Source: Paenibacillus lycopersici (GTDB lineage: Bacteria > Bacillota > Bacilli > Paenibacillales > Paenibacillaceae). From it: 64,000 nt of DNA. Shown one piece after another: positions 50,204-59,262 of the stretch. The notes beneath the pieces were generated by a model, which was not told the origin of the DNA, did not search any database, and worked only from the letters and a program-made list of their open reading frames with translations. The stretch spans positions 3,165,001 to 3,229,000 of the forward strand of contig NZ_CP048209.1 of the NCBI RefSeq assembly GCF_010119935.1, read 5' to 3'. Numbering within the stretch: position 1 is the first letter of the stretch; each line of letters begins with the position of its first letter. The position numbers and the translations under genes were made by a program.

Positions 50204-50360
50204 TCGCTACGCGATTCGGGCTGTCGAATGCCCATTAGCGCGTTCAGGCAGCCGCTCTCGGCTTCGCCATCAAGACGGCCGGATGGTCAAGATGGTCAAA
50301 CGTCGTCCATATTATCGTCGTAATCGCCGCGGCAGGCTGATTCGTATACCGTATTGCCGT

Positions 50361-50391
50361 CATGGCTGATCCTTCGGGGTCGGCCATTTTG
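50361..50391 (+). terminator. Terminator of the ger operon
   Basis: ATGGCTGATCC pairs with GGGTCGGCCAT (wobbles), loop TTCG, followed by TTTT. Between the operon end and this hairpin no gene is seen. Confidence 0.7.
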
Positions 50392-50483
50392 GCTTGGTAA
50401 AATCGTCCAATTCGCATAATTTCAAAACAAATGGAATTCATTCGCGTCTAATCATTAACCAGACTGGAAAGGGTGTCCTCTAT

Positions 50484-51521
50484 ATGCAACAAAGCACAAT
50501 TAAATACGCCGTTTGCGCGCTGCTGCTCTTGACGATATCGCCGGTGCAGGCTGAACGCGCGCATGCGGAGCCGGAGCTGCCGCCGTCGCTGCTGCTGGAC
50601 GGTCATCCGCTGGATTTTCCCGCGCCGCCCGTGATCGAGAACGGGGTCAGCTATGTGCCCGTTCGTCCGATATTCGAGGCGGAGGGGGCTGAAGTAATCT
50701 GGGACGAGCGTACGCAATCGGTTACGGCGACCAAAGGCAATACGATCATTACCTATCGGCTAGGCGATCATACGGCTTACAAGAACCGGGACAAACAAGA
50801 TTTAGCGGCTCCCGGTAAGCTGATCGGCGGATTCTCCATGGTACCGCTGCGGTTCGTAAGCGAAATGCTGGGCAATGTCGTCCAATGGCATGCTTACGAC
50901 CGGTCGATCAGCATCTCGTCCGCCCATGCGTTCGAGACCGAGATTACATTCGGCGTTAACTTGCGAAGCGAACCGAGCTCGGAAGAGGCCGCCACGCTTA
51001 TTCGGATGCTTGCCAAAGGACAGCGGATCCATGTGATCCGAGCCATCGACGCGAATTGGCTCGAAGTGCAGACGGAGGACGGGAAGATCGGATTCATGTC
51101 GGCCAAGCCGAAGTATTCGGATTATTCGAGTCCGGAACTAACGATGAAGCAGGCGGATGCGCTTATCGCGTTCGGATCGACCTTCATCGGCACGCATTAC
51201 GAATTCGGCGCGGCTGCGAATCAGACCGACGCCTTCGATTGTTCATCTTTCGTGAAGCGCGTGTTCGGCGAAGTGCTCGGGATCGATCTGCCCCGCGTCT
51301 CCTACGATCAGGCGAAGGAGGGCAGGGAGGTCAAGCTCGCCGATCTGCGCAAGGGAGACTTGCTGTTCTTCAGCGCGCGGGGGCTCGATATCGGACATGT
51401 GGGCATCTATGCCGGGGACGGCAAAATCCTTCATACCTACTCGGACAAGCTGGGCGTGCATATCGAGGATTTCGACGGACAATGGAAGGACCGATTCGTG
51501 ACGGCGCGAAGAGTGTTCTGA
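50484..51521 (+). CDS. Secreted NlpC/P60 endopeptidase with copper-amine-oxidase-like and SH3 domains
   Basis: A 345-residue protein. A signal peptide (about 1-23, cleavage after VQA) is followed by a copper amine oxidase N-terminal-type stalk domain (about 30-140: VSYVPVRPIFEAEGAEV), a bacterial SH3 domain (about 150-210: GVNLRSEPSS) and an NlpC/P60 domain (about 220-345) with catalytic Cys in AFDCSSF and His in DIGHVGIYAG. It cuts peptidoglycan stem peptides; the stalk domain probably binds wall or spore surface. The start at 50484 gives the signal peptide; a weak GGAAAGGG lies upstream. Confidence 0.93.
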   Translation: MQQSTIKYAVCALLLLTISPVQAERAHAEPELPPSLLLDGHPLDFPAPPVIENGVSYVPVRPIFEAEGAEVIWDERTQSVTATKGNTIITYRLGDHTAYKNRDKQDLAAPGKLIGGFSMVPLRFVSEMLGNVVQWHAYDRSISISSAHAFETEITFGVNLRSEPSSEEAATLIRMLAKGQRIHVIRAIDANWLEVQTEDGKIGFMSAKPKYSDYSSPELTMKQADALIAFGSTFIGTHYEFGAAANQTDAFDCSSFVKRVFGEVLGIDLPRVSYDQAKEGREVKLADLRKGDLLFFSARGLDIGHVGIYAGDGKILHTYSDKLGVHIEDFDGQWKDRFVTARRVF

Positions 51522-51602
51522 CGCGTTAGCTCGACAGCATCGACAAACAGCCTCGGCAATATCAACAGACCAGTCTCGACAACATCAACGGGCGGCCTGA
51601 CA

Positions 51603-51640
51603 GGCATGCGTTCGGTATCGCGCCGGACGCATGCCTTTTT
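51603..51640 (+). terminator. Intrinsic terminator of the NlpC/P60 gene
   Basis: GGCATGCGTTCGG pairs with CCGGACGCATGCC (one wobble), followed by five T. Confidence 0.88.
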
Positions 51641-51686
51641 ATTAGGGGACCCGATTCGTGCCTCATCCGCAATTGCTTAAGAATGA

Positions 51687-51741
51687 CCGGTAAAATCGGA
51701 TGATTCCCCCATGTAAACCGGTTATAAGCGGGGGTTACGAT
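51687..51741 (+). promoter_or_regulatory. Promoter-region block with cre-like site, shared with the modular secreted protein gene
   Basis: Matches 13740-13793 with small gaps. Includes TGTAAACCGGTTATA (51712-51726), cre-like, and -10-like TACGAT (51736-51741). The ATG inside TACGATGG (51740) opens a frame into the GH16 gene, but it overlaps the presumed promoter, so it is not the start. Confidence 0.6.
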
Positions 51742-51841
51742 GGAATTGCAAGACCGCAGCCGTAAGCAACAACCGACAAGGAGGTGGCGAATCCCCGAAA
51801 TAAGCGCTCTTATCGAGCATTTGCAAGGAGGCAAGGCGAGA

Positions 51842-53662
51842 ATGAAAGGAGAGATGAATAACATGAAGAGGTTCAGAGGAGCCGCGAAGCACAGCTTATA
51901 CGGTTCATTGGTAATGATGATGCTTATCGCTCTATTCCCCTCCATCGTATCGGCCGACGATGCGGCGGGCAAGACCACTGTCCTATCCCCGGCTTATCGC
52001 TCTGCGATTAGCGGCAATACGGTCATCGAGTTCGTCTGCCCGGGCGGAACGACCGCGGCGTTATACGTACAGAAGCAGCCGTCGGACGGCAGCGTGAACA
52101 CCAACGGCACCCGTGAATCCGTCGGCGGCATCATTGCGCTGGATGCGAACGGCCACGGTTCCGTCACCTTCCCGGCTAACGATTACCCGAAAGGTCCGAT
52201 TACGCTGCGGATCCGGGTATGGCAGAACGGCGGGGACCTGGACGATGCTTATCTGCAGCTCTACAACACGGGAGGAGTGGCATGGAAAACAGGGCTGGCG
52301 AACGCGCCGGTCAATCCCGTTACCGCGAACATGAACCTGACCTTCTCCGACGACTTCAAAACGATGCCGTCGATTTCGTTCAGCGGCGAGGGAACGACGT
52401 ACGCTTCGGTGAAGCCGGATACGCGGTCGGGCGGCCAGTTCGGCTATGCCGCGTTCGAAGATCGCGGAGGCGCCTACGATCCGTTCAGCCTCTCCGACGA
52501 CGAGTATTTGAAAATCACGACAACGTACCGCGGAGACGGTTACTCGAGCCCGAGGGCCGGCTGGCAGCAGAAGGCGACCACCGGGTTGATCGCCTCGGAA
52601 GCCATGGACGGTTCGGGATTCCATACGCAAGGCGGAACCGATCAATATTTCGAAGCCCGGATCTTCGCGCCTCCGACGCCGGGCATGTGGCCGGCCTTCT
52701 GGACCTTAACGGCCAACAATTACGCCGATAATCCGCTCGGGAACGGCAATTACGCGGTCGACGAGCTGGACGTGCTGGAAGGCTACATGGCGTGGCCGTA
52801 CCAATACTCCATTGCCTGGCATCCATGGAGCGGCGCGAACGCGCCGAACCCGTCGGCGGCCAACGGCGGGGGAACGTGGGCGCAGCTCGACACGCCAACG
52901 TTCGGCAACATCAACCTGGCGATGGGCTTCCACATCTTCGGGGTGTATATCACGCAGAGCACGACCTATTATTACGTAGACAACGTCGAGGTCGCTTCCC
53001 ATCCGACGCTTGCGCTCAGTTATCAGCTGGGCAATTACTTCCTGATTAACGGCGCCGTCTCCGATCATGTCATTCATGCGAATGCGGACGGAACGTATTC
53101 GTATGACCCCGATTTCCTCCGTTACGGCAACTCGAACGACATGTATGTCGACTGGGTGAGAGTGTACGAGGCAGGCAGCGGTAATAACGGCGGGAACAAC
53201 GGAGGCAATAACGGTTCGATTGCTTACGTCCCGGGAGCGTCCAGCACGGCGACGGCGACCAGCGAGACCGGAGGCGGATGGAACGAAGGGCCGGCCAACG
53301 TGCTGGATGGCAATCCTGGCACGAAGTGGGCATCCAGCACGACGCAGGGGCTTCCGCAATCCATCACCGTCGACTTGGGTCAATCGTACTCGAACGTCAA
53401 ACAGCTGCGCTACTTCCTGAGCGATTATGAATGGGTGGCGCGAATCCAGCAGTACCAGGTATGGGTCAGCGTCGACAACGCGAACTGGACGAAAGTCGAC
53501 GAAGGCGAGTGGCCGAACGTGCCCGGCATCTGGTACGAATCCAACTTCAATCCCGTCACCGCGCGCTACGTGAAGCTTGTCGCGCTTACCGCCGGTCAGA
53601 ACCAATCCGAATCGTCGAGCAGGGCTTCCGCCTCGGAGATTCAGATCGGGTATCAACCGTAG
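51842..53662 (+). CDS. Secreted GH16 beta-glucanase with C-terminal F5/8C domain
   Basis: A 606-residue exported enzyme. Signal peptide (hydrophobic LYGSLVMMMLIALFPSIV, cleavage near VSA) is followed by an Ig-like beta domain (about 40-150), a GH16 catalytic domain (about 165-455) with nucleophile and acid/base Glu in DELDVLEGY, a Gly/Asn linker (NNGGNNGG) and an F5/8C (CBM32-like) domain (about 475-605). GH16 enzymes of this type cut beta-1,3- or mixed-linked glucans. Three in-frame ATGs (51842, 51854, 51863) follow Shine-Dalgarno-like sites; 51842 is used. It shares its C-terminal domain and promoter block with the gene at 13940. Confidence 0.9.
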   Translation: MKGEMNNMKRFRGAAKHSLYGSLVMMMLIALFPSIVSADDAAGKTTVLSPAYRSAISGNTVIEFVCPGGTTAALYVQKQPSDGSVNTNGTRESVGGIIALDANGHGSVTFPANDYPKGPITLRIRVWQNGGDLDDAYLQLYNTGGVAWKTGLANAPVNPVTANMNLTFSDDFKTMPSISFSGEGTTYASVKPDTRSGGQFGYAAFEDRGGAYDPFSLSDDEYLKITTTYRGDGYSSPRAGWQQKATTGLIASEAMDGSGFHTQGGTDQYFEARIFAPPTPGMWPAFWTLTANNYADNPLGNGNYAVDELDVLEGYMAWPYQYSIAWHPWSGANAPNPSAANGGGTWAQLDTPTFGNINLAMGFHIFGVYITQSTTYYYVDNVEVASHPTLALSYQLGNYFLINGAVSDHVIHANADGTYSYDPDFLRYGNSNDMYVDWVRVYEAGSGNNGGNNGGNNGSIAYVPGASSTATATSETGGGWNEGPANVLDGNPGTKWASSTTQGLPQSITVDLGQSYSNVKQLRYFLSDYEWVARIQQYQVWVSVDNANWTKVDEGEWPNVPGIWYESNFNPVTARYVKLVALTAGQNQSESSSRASASEIQIGYQP

Positions 53663-53716
53663 ACGGGATAACCGGAAAGCACCATCCCGGCTTATAATCT
53701 CTCTTGATCGCATGGC

Positions 53717-53746
53717 GAAGGCCGACTGGAAACCAGGCGGCCTTCT
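53717..53746 (+). terminator. Hairpin after the GH16 gene
   Basis: GAAGGCCGACTGG pairs with CCAGGCGGCCTTC, loop AAA, followed by a mild T-rich stretch; it separates two convergent genes. Confidence 0.75.
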
Positions 53747-53780
53747 TGCCTTGCGATATGCGATTATACGCCCATCACGA

Positions 53781-55007
53781 TCACGAGCCTAATTCTTTCA
53801 ACACGGCCGGATTCATGATGCGGCGCTTTTGCGCCAGTCCGAAGTAGGCCAGCAGCGCCAACAAGCTTGTCGACAGGATGATCACGCCCATCGGCACGGC
53901 TGAATATTCGCCGGCGATGCCGACGAGCGGCGACGTAATCGCGCCAAGCAGGAACGGCAGCAGCCCCAGCACCGCCGATGCGCTTCCCGCCATATGGCTC
54001 TGCGATTCCATCGCGAGCGAGAACGAAGCGGTGGACGTGATCCCGATGGACGCGACGAAACAAAACAGCGGCGGCACGAGCGCGAACAGCGGTCCGTGCA
54101 GCAGAATGACGGTCAAAGCGATCAGGCTGGACGCGGCCGAGAGGAGAAGGCCGATCACAAGGAAACGACGCTCCGACACGACGCGGTTCAGGCGGCCGAC
54201 GAGCTGCGAACCGATGATCAGGCTGATGCCGTTCGAGCCGAACAGCAGCGCGAAGAGCTGCGGCGAAGCGCCGTATATTTTCTGATATATGAACGGCGTT
54301 CCGGATACGTAGGCGAATACGCCGCCGATCATAATGCCTTGGGCTAAGGCGTAACCGAGAAACTGGCGGTCGCGCAGCAGGGTTTGAATTCCCTGGAACA
54401 GCTGGCCGAAATTGCTGGACATCCTGTTCTCGGGAGGCAGCGTTTCTTTCAGCCCCGCGGTTGCAAGCAGTACCAGCACGATGCCTACGGCGCCCAGTAC
54501 GATAAACACGCCGATCCAGGTCGTAAACGAGATGACGCCGCTTCCGGCCACCGGCGCGATGAGCGGAAACAGATTGTTCACCAGCATGAGCATGGAGAAA
54601 AACCGCGTGAGCTCGGGCCCGCTGTACAAGTCGCGAACGACCGCCCGGGATATCACGATTCCGGCAGAAGCCGCGAAGCCTTGGATGAACCGAGCGGCGA
54701 TGAAACAATAGATATTCGGGGATATCGCGCAGATGAACGAAGCGGCCAAATAGAGCACAAGCGAATAAATGACCGGTCTGCGTCTTCCGTGCACGTCGCT
54801 TAAGGGGCCCATCACGATCTGCCCGAGTCCGAGACCGATCAGGCAGGCTGTTAGGCTGAGCTGCACGAGCGACGCTTTCGTGCCGAAATCCGCCGTAATC
54901 TCGGGGAATGAGGGCAAATACATATCGATCGTCAGAGGTCCCAGCGCCGAGAAGGCGCCTAACAGCAGGACAAGCCGCCAACGATTCGTCTTATTCTCTT
55001 GCAGCAT
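53781..55007 (-). CDS. MFS multidrug exporter, Bcr/CflA family
   Basis: A 408-residue permease with 12 membrane helices. The Bcr/CflA marker GPLTIDMYLPSFPEI opens TM1, and GPLSDVHGRRRP is the MFS motif A between TM2 and TM3. Members export bicyclomycin, chloramphenicol, sulfonamides or dipeptides by proton antiport. The start at 55007 follows GGAG by about 12 bases; the frame continues to 55052. Confidence 0.92.
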   Translation of the reverse strand: MLQENKTNRWRLVLLLGAFSALGPLTIDMYLPSFPEITADFGTKASLVQLSLTACLIGLGLGQIVMGPLSDVHGRRRPVIYSLVLYLAASFICAISPNIYCFIAARFIQGFAASAGIVISRAVVRDLYSGPELTRFFSMLMLVNNLFPLIAPVAGSGVISFTTWIGVFIVLGAVGIVLVLLATAGLKETLPPENRMSSNFGQLFQGIQTLLRDRQFLGYALAQGIMIGGVFAYVSGTPFIYQKIYGASPQLFALLFGSNGISLIIGSQLVGRLNRVVSERRFLVIGLLLSAASSLIALTVILLHGPLFALVPPLFCFVASIGITSTASFSLAMESQSHMAGSASAVLGLLPFLLGAITSPLVGIAGEYSAVPMGVIILSTSLLALLAYFGLAQKRRIMNPAVLKELGS

Positions 55008-55113
55008 GTTCTTGTATCTCCACTCCTGTTCAAGGTTTTCATGATTATACATGAGTTAAGACAGGAATAGAAGTGGGAGCGAACGGTTTTTTTCGCGGGA
55101 ACCGGCGCAACGA

Positions 55114-55155
55114 ACAAAGAGGCGGCCGCTGATTCATCAGAAGCCGTCTCTTTGC
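55114..55155 (-). terminator. Minus-strand terminator of the DUF4309 gene
   Basis: CAAAGAGACGGC and GCCGCCTCTTTG pair on the minus strand with a bulge; a short T stretch follows. Confidence 0.65.
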
Positions 55156-55187
55156 TTGGCCGATATTCGGTCACCGGACGCTCGTCA

Positions 55188-55778
55188 TTACTTTACTGCT
55201 TTGCGCACGAGGTTGATGTGATCCAATCCCGTTCCGCTCGTGCCGTTGAAGATGAATTCCAGCAGGTAGCTGCCGCGGACGTAGGTCAATTTCTTTTGCA
55301 CGGTCTTGCCGGTCTTGAAGAGGGTCGATGCATGCGGGGCGCCCCAGTGCTGAACGAGCATCCGCACGGTGATGCCGCCCAGATTGGTCTCGCGCTCGAC
55401 ATTCGTTCCGAAGTAGCGCATTTCGCGGATTTTATCCAGCTTATAGTTGATGGCGTAACCGGGATGGCCCATTTCGGCATGGTACACGTCGAAGCCGTCG
55501 GCATCCGTGGCCGGAGCTTCGGCTTTGCCGATCGTTTTGATAACCGTTTCATGAGACGTGGAACCTATGGCGAAGCCGTGGAAGTTCGGAAATTGTCCTT
55601 GGAGAGCCGGTTTGTAGAAGCTCATCAGCGTTTGAAAAGCTTGCATATGGGCGTCAACGGGAGCGGCGCTGTCGGCTGCCGCGTGAGACGGTGCGGCGGC
55701 TCCGGCCGTGGACAGCGCCAGCGTTCCAACCGTTACCGCGGCTATCGCCGTTTTCTTCATCGATGCGAATACGTTCAT
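55188..55778 (-). CDS. Secreted DUF4309 (YjgB-like) protein
   Basis: A 196-residue protein. A signal peptide (MNVFASMKKTAIAAV..., cleavage near SHA) is followed by one DUF4309 domain (about 45-190) with GFAIGSTSHETVIKTIGK and a C-terminal GTGLDHINLV. Function of the family, which includes B. subtilis YjgB, is unknown. GAGGAGG lies before the ATG at 55778. Confidence 0.85.
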   Translation of the reverse strand: MNVFASMKKTAIAAVTVGTLALSTAGAAAPSHAAADSAAPVDAHMQAFQTLMSFYKPALQGQFPNFHGFAIGSTSHETVIKTIGKAEAPATDADGFDVYHAEMGHPGYAINYKLDKIREMRYFGTNVERETNLGGITVRMLVQHWGAPHASTLFKTGKTVQKKLTYVRGSYLLEFIFNGTSGTGLDHINLVRKAVK

Positions 55779-55881
55779 TCTGCTTTCCTCCTCATGATGT
55801 CGGACTCGCGCGACCGCATTCATCGCGATTTCACTTTCTTGACGCGGATAAGCCGCAATAGGTTGCATGTCAATTGCTGGC

Positions 55882-55910
55882 TGATGCGATTCAGGCTCTG
55901 AATCGCGTCA
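55882..55910. promoter_or_regulatory. Inverted repeat in a divergent intergenic region
   Basis: TGATGCGATTCAG and CTGAATCGCGTCA flank a GCT centre with one mismatch. It lies between the DUF4309 gene (minus) and the two-gene operon at 56009 (plus), so it may be an operator for either. Confidence 0.6.
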
Positions 55911-56008
55911 GACGATGCGGTCGTCCGTCGGTAGACATGAACTCGTTCGATCGCTCGTACACTGTAGTAAGAGCTTGTTCGATGACAGATCGCCGCGGAG
56001 GGATAACG

Positions 56009-56374
56009 ATGAGAATTACGTCCGGCGGATGCGAAGCCGTGTATTACGGCCGCGTGCTCGCCTACGGAATGAATCCGATCGAAATCGTACTGTCGGAAGA
56101 GAACGATCCGCTGACGTTCGTGTTCTGCATGGAGCATGAACCGGAGCGAGACGATATCATGACGGATATCCGTCTGGTCCGTTATAACGAAGTCCGCATC
56201 GCCTGCATCAATTTCCCGCGAGGCAAACCGACCGGCAGTCAAGACATGATTCAACTCGGCGTGCTGAACAACCGCAAACTCTCGCTGCGCTACGAGGTGA
56301 CCGTTAATTACGATGCGACGTCTTGGGCGCTGGCCTTCACGTTCTTCTCGGGCGAGGGGGTAGGGACGGCATGA
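56009..56374 (+). CDS. Protein of unknown function (DUF6864-like), 121 residues
   Basis: A beta-rich soluble protein beginning MRITSGGCEAVYYGRVLAYG, with later strands FVFCMEHEPE, CINFPRG and WALAFTFFSG. The layout recalls the DUF6864 group, but this is uncertain. GGAGGG precedes the ATG by seven bases. Its stop overlaps the next start (ATGA), so the two products are probably partners. Confidence 0.7.
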   Translation: MRITSGGCEAVYYGRVLAYGMNPIEIVLSEENDPLTFVFCMEHEPERDDIMTDIRLVRYNEVRIACINFPRGKPTGSQDMIQLGVLNNRKLSLRYEVTVNYDATSWALAFTFFSGEGVGTA

Positions 56375-56685
56375 ACAAAATCGAAATCCAGGATCCGCGG
56401 GTAGCCGGCAAGATCATCGCGGCGAACGCCGAGAACGACAAGCGCAAGGCGGAGCTCGGCTTCCTCGGCAAATTCTTCGGCTCGGGCGAGAACGTGCGCC
56501 TGTACATCGTCGGCACGATTACGCTCGGCGTGCTTCTCATCGCGCTGGTGTATACGCTGCTTCCCGACCAATTCCGTTCGCCCGATTTCGGCTTGAAGGA
56601 GATGTGGACGCTCGTGGTGCTTCCCGTCGAATCGACGATTATCGGCTATTTGATCGGATCGCGGTCGAAGGACATCGGCGGCTAG
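56371..56685 (+). CDS. Small membrane protein coupled to the DUF6864-like gene
   Basis: A 104-residue protein with a charged N-terminus (about 1-40), two membrane helices (about 43-65 and 78-97) and a short basic tail (GSRSKDIGG). No family recognised. It starts within the upstream stop at 56371 and is followed by a terminator, forming a two-gene operon of a soluble protein and a membrane protein. Confidence 0.75.
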   Translation: MNKIEIQDPRVAGKIIAANAENDKRKAELGFLGKFFGSGENVRLYIVGTITLGVLLIALVYTLLPDQFRSPDFGLKEMWTLVVLPVESTIIGYLIGSRSKDIGG

Positions 56686-56707
56686 CCAGCTTGACGATCA
56701 TGCAATG

Positions 56708-56749
56708 AAACCCGGACGCCTCCTCGAAGGCGCTTCGGGTCTTTTTTGT
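56708..56749 (+). terminator. Intrinsic terminator of the two-gene operon
   Basis: ACCCG/CGGGT and inner GCCT/AGGC pair, followed by TCTTTTTT. Confidence 0.8.
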
Positions 56750-56859
56750 TATGAAGCAATCAGAAGCTTCGTTATTATTGAAGAAATCTATTGAGATCGG
56801 GAGCCATTCCGTCCATGATAGAAGATGATAGGCAGGCGTGCGAAAAGGAGAGCTCACAC

Positions 56860-57780
56860 ATGGCAAAGCAATGGGACGAAGCGATGATCCCCGACCAATC
56901 CGGCAAAACGATCGTCATTACCGGTTCCAGCAGCGGGCTTGGATTGCATACGGCGATGGCGCTTGCTGGCAAAGGCGCGGAAGTGATCGTCGCCGTTCGC
57001 AACGTCCTGAAGGGCGAAGCGGCGGCAGAGCAAATTCGCCGGCGGCACGCGAACGCGAAAGTGAAGGTCATGAAGCTGGATCTGGGCGATCTGAGCGGCA
57101 TTCGCTCGTTTGCGGCGGCGTATCGCGAGCGCTATGCCGGCTTATCCGTCTTGATCAACAACGCTGGCGTGATGATGCCGCCGTACCAGCGAACCAAGGA
57201 CGGATTCGAGCTGCAATTCGGAACGAACCATGCGGGCCATTATGCGCTTACGGGTCATCTGCTGCCCCTCTTGCTTCGAACGCCCCGATCCCGCGTCGTT
57301 ACGGTCGGCAGCTTGGCAGCGAGAAGCGGCCGCATCGATTTCGATAACCTCGACGGCGCCAAAGGCTACCAAGGGTTTACGTTCTATCGGCAGAGCAAAC
57401 TCGCAAACGTGCTGTTCGCCATGGAGCTCCAGCGCCGGCTCGCCCAAGCCGGCGCGGACACGATCAGCATCGCCTGCCATCCCGGCATCGCGGCGACGAA
57501 TATTACGTCGCGCGGGTCGGGGAATACATCGAACGGCTTGCTCCTCTTCCTGATGAAGCGGCTGTTCCAAAGCGCGGAAATGGGCGCGCTCCCGAGCCTG
57601 TACGCCGCGGCGTCGCCCTTGCTCCATGGCGGCGAATATATCGGACCCGACGGCAAAGGCGCGAAGCGGGGATACCCGGCGCTCGATCCTGCAATCAACG
57701 GCATCGACGATCCGAAGGTCGCCGCACGATTATGGGATGTTACCGAGCGTTCGACAGGGGTACGTTATGATTTTCAATGA
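56860..57780 (+). CDS. Short-chain dehydrogenase/reductase
   Basis: A 306-residue SDR: cofactor motif TGSSSGLG (about 24-31), NNAG (about 103), catalytic Ser near VGSLAARSG and Tyr-Lys in YRQSK (about 178-182). The length and the FQTNHAGHYALT-type region (here FGTNHAGHYALT) are of the retinol-dehydrogenase-like SDR group. The start at 56860 follows AAGGAG by ten bases; the frame extends to 56791 without a site. Substrate unknown. Confidence 0.92.
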   Translation: MAKQWDEAMIPDQSGKTIVITGSSSGLGLHTAMALAGKGAEVIVAVRNVLKGEAAAEQIRRRHANAKVKVMKLDLGDLSGIRSFAAAYRERYAGLSVLINNAGVMMPPYQRTKDGFELQFGTNHAGHYALTGHLLPLLLRTPRSRVVTVGSLAARSGRIDFDNLDGAKGYQGFTFYRQSKLANVLFAMELQRRLAQAGADTISIACHPGIAATNITSRGSGNTSNGLLLFLMKRLFQSAEMGALPSLYAAASPLLHGGEYIGPDGKGAKRGYPALDPAINGIDDPKVAARLWDVTERSTGVRYDFQ

Positions 57781-57882
57781 TAACCGGGTGAACGGCAGCG
57801 ATCGTAAGTATTGCTAGGGTGATCGAATCATTCGCGGGCAGCCGTCGAGCGACATGCGGCTGCCGGATCTGGAGGAGAGCTA

Positions 57883-58917
57883 ATGAGGAAACTGCGCTGG
57901 GGAATTATGGGATGCGCCCAAATTGCCGCAAAGGCATTCATACCTGCCGTCCGTGCTTCGGATATGCATGAGATCGTCGCCGTTGCCAGCCGCGATACGT
58001 CGAAAGCCCGGGCGTTCGCGGACGTTCACGGCATACAAGACGCCTACGGCAGCTACGAGGAATTGCTCGAACATCCGCACGTCGATGCGGTCTACATCCC
58101 GCTGCCGAATCATCTGCACCTGGAATGGACGATTCATGCCGCGCGGGCAGGCAAGCATGCGCTGGTCGAGAAGCCGATGGCGATGTCGGAGCGCGATGCG
58201 GCACGGATGGTCAAGGCATGCGAGCAGTACGGCGTCCGCATTCAGGAGAACATGATGTACCGCTGCCATCCGCGCTACGACCGTATTAAGGAAATACTCC
58301 GCTCCGGCGAGATCGGCGCGGTTAGATCCGTTCACGGCGTCTTCACGTCGGATCGCTCCGCGATGGAGGGCGATATCCGATTCCGCAGGGATATGGGCGG
58401 CGGCAGTATGTACGATATCGGCTGTTACTTGCTCAGCGCGGCCCGTTATGTGCTGGAGATGGAACCGGTGGCCGCAACGATGCAGGCTTTCTTCTCGCCG
58501 GATCATGACGACGTCGATATGATGGCCTCCGGTCTCGTCGAATTTCCGGGCGATGCGGCCTTGACGTTCCAGTGCGGATTATGGGCGGAATTCGCCAATA
58601 CGCTGGAAATCCGGGGCACGCAGGGCATGATCCGGCTGCCGTCGGCATTCTCGCTTCGCAGCGACCTGAGTCCCGATATTCAAGTCACCGTGAGCGGCGA
58701 GATGCGGACGGAGCCGTTCGCGCGCGGAAACCAGCAGCTGTCGCTGCTGGACAGGTTCGCCCGGACAGTGCTTCACGGAGAGCCTGAACCGGTCAGCCCT
58801 TGGGACGCCGTGCGAACGGTTCATGTCATCGAAGCTTGTCTGGCTTCCGCGCGCGAGAAGAGACGGGTAGCGATCGCGCCGCTCGAAGGAGGCGTCCAAC
58901 GCCGACGCCGTTCATGA
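57883..58917 (+). CDS. Gfo/Idh/MocA family oxidoreductase
   Basis: A 344-residue protein: Rossmann motif WGIMGCAQIA (about 6-15), EKPMAMS (about 97) with the conserved Lys, and C-terminal substrate domain. The family acts on sugars, inositols or their derivatives with NAD(P). GGAGGAG lies eight bases before the ATG. It is followed by a terminator-like hairpin and a 346-bp gap. A second member lies at the right edge on the other strand. Confidence 0.92.
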   Translation: MRKLRWGIMGCAQIAAKAFIPAVRASDMHEIVAVASRDTSKARAFADVHGIQDAYGSYEELLEHPHVDAVYIPLPNHLHLEWTIHAARAGKHALVEKPMAMSERDAARMVKACEQYGVRIQENMMYRCHPRYDRIKEILRSGEIGAVRSVHGVFTSDRSAMEGDIRFRRDMGGGSMYDIGCYLLSAARYVLEMEPVAATMQAFFSPDHDDVDMMASGLVEFPGDAALTFQCGLWAEFANTLEIRGTQGMIRLPSAFSLRSDLSPDIQVTVSGEMRTEPFARGNQQLSLLDRFARTVLHGEPEPVSPWDAVRTVHVIEACLASAREKRRVAIAPLEGGVQRRRRS

Positions 58918-58966
58918 TGGAGAACGGCCGCATCGCGGCCGAGACGTAAGATCGGCCTAACCGACG

Positions 58967-59016
58967 AAGCCCGGATACCGGTAAGACGCTGTCTTTCGGT
59001 TGAAGGGCTTTTTTTA
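58967..59016 (+). terminator. Terminator after the Gfo/Idh/MocA gene
   Basis: AAGCCC and GGGCTT close a long loop with inner ACCG/CGGT, followed by seven T. A separate CGGCCGC/GCGGCCG hairpin lies at 58924-58941. Confidence 0.7.
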
Positions 59017-59217
59017 GGTTTATTTTGCGCTCATCGTCCAACAGTCGGCGGTTTCGAACGTTATTCCGGATGTAAGGCGGCGTAACCATGCGGAAGATTC
59101 GCCCGAAAGCCGTCGCCGGAAGCCGGTCATTCAACCAGCGGTTGAATATACGGCTCGGACTGCGATTCAACTACCACTTTATAGGCATGCATACGGGGAT
59201 ACGCTATGCTGTTCACG

Positions 59218-59231
59218 ACAGTGCGCACTGT
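59218..59231. promoter_or_regulatory. Perfect 14-bp palindrome before the second ABC exporter pair
   Basis: ACAGTGCGCACTGT lies 32 bp before the GTG start, between the likely promoter and the ribosome binding site. It has the look of a TetR- or GntR-type operator; no regulator is adjacent. Confidence 0.6.
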
Positions 59232-59262
59232 ACATACGTTCATCATTAAAGGAGGTATTCGC

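Noticed and set aside
51687..51741. c-di-GMP riboswitch upstream of the GH16 gene
   Set aside because: The ending GCGGGGGTTACGATGG recalls the 3' part of GEMM-I, but GGCAAA, the GNRA hairpin and GACGCAAAGC are absent.
56854..57627. Minus-strand open frames within the SDR and other GC-rich genes
   Set aside because: High third-position GC produces long antisense frames; none has recognisable domains or start signals.
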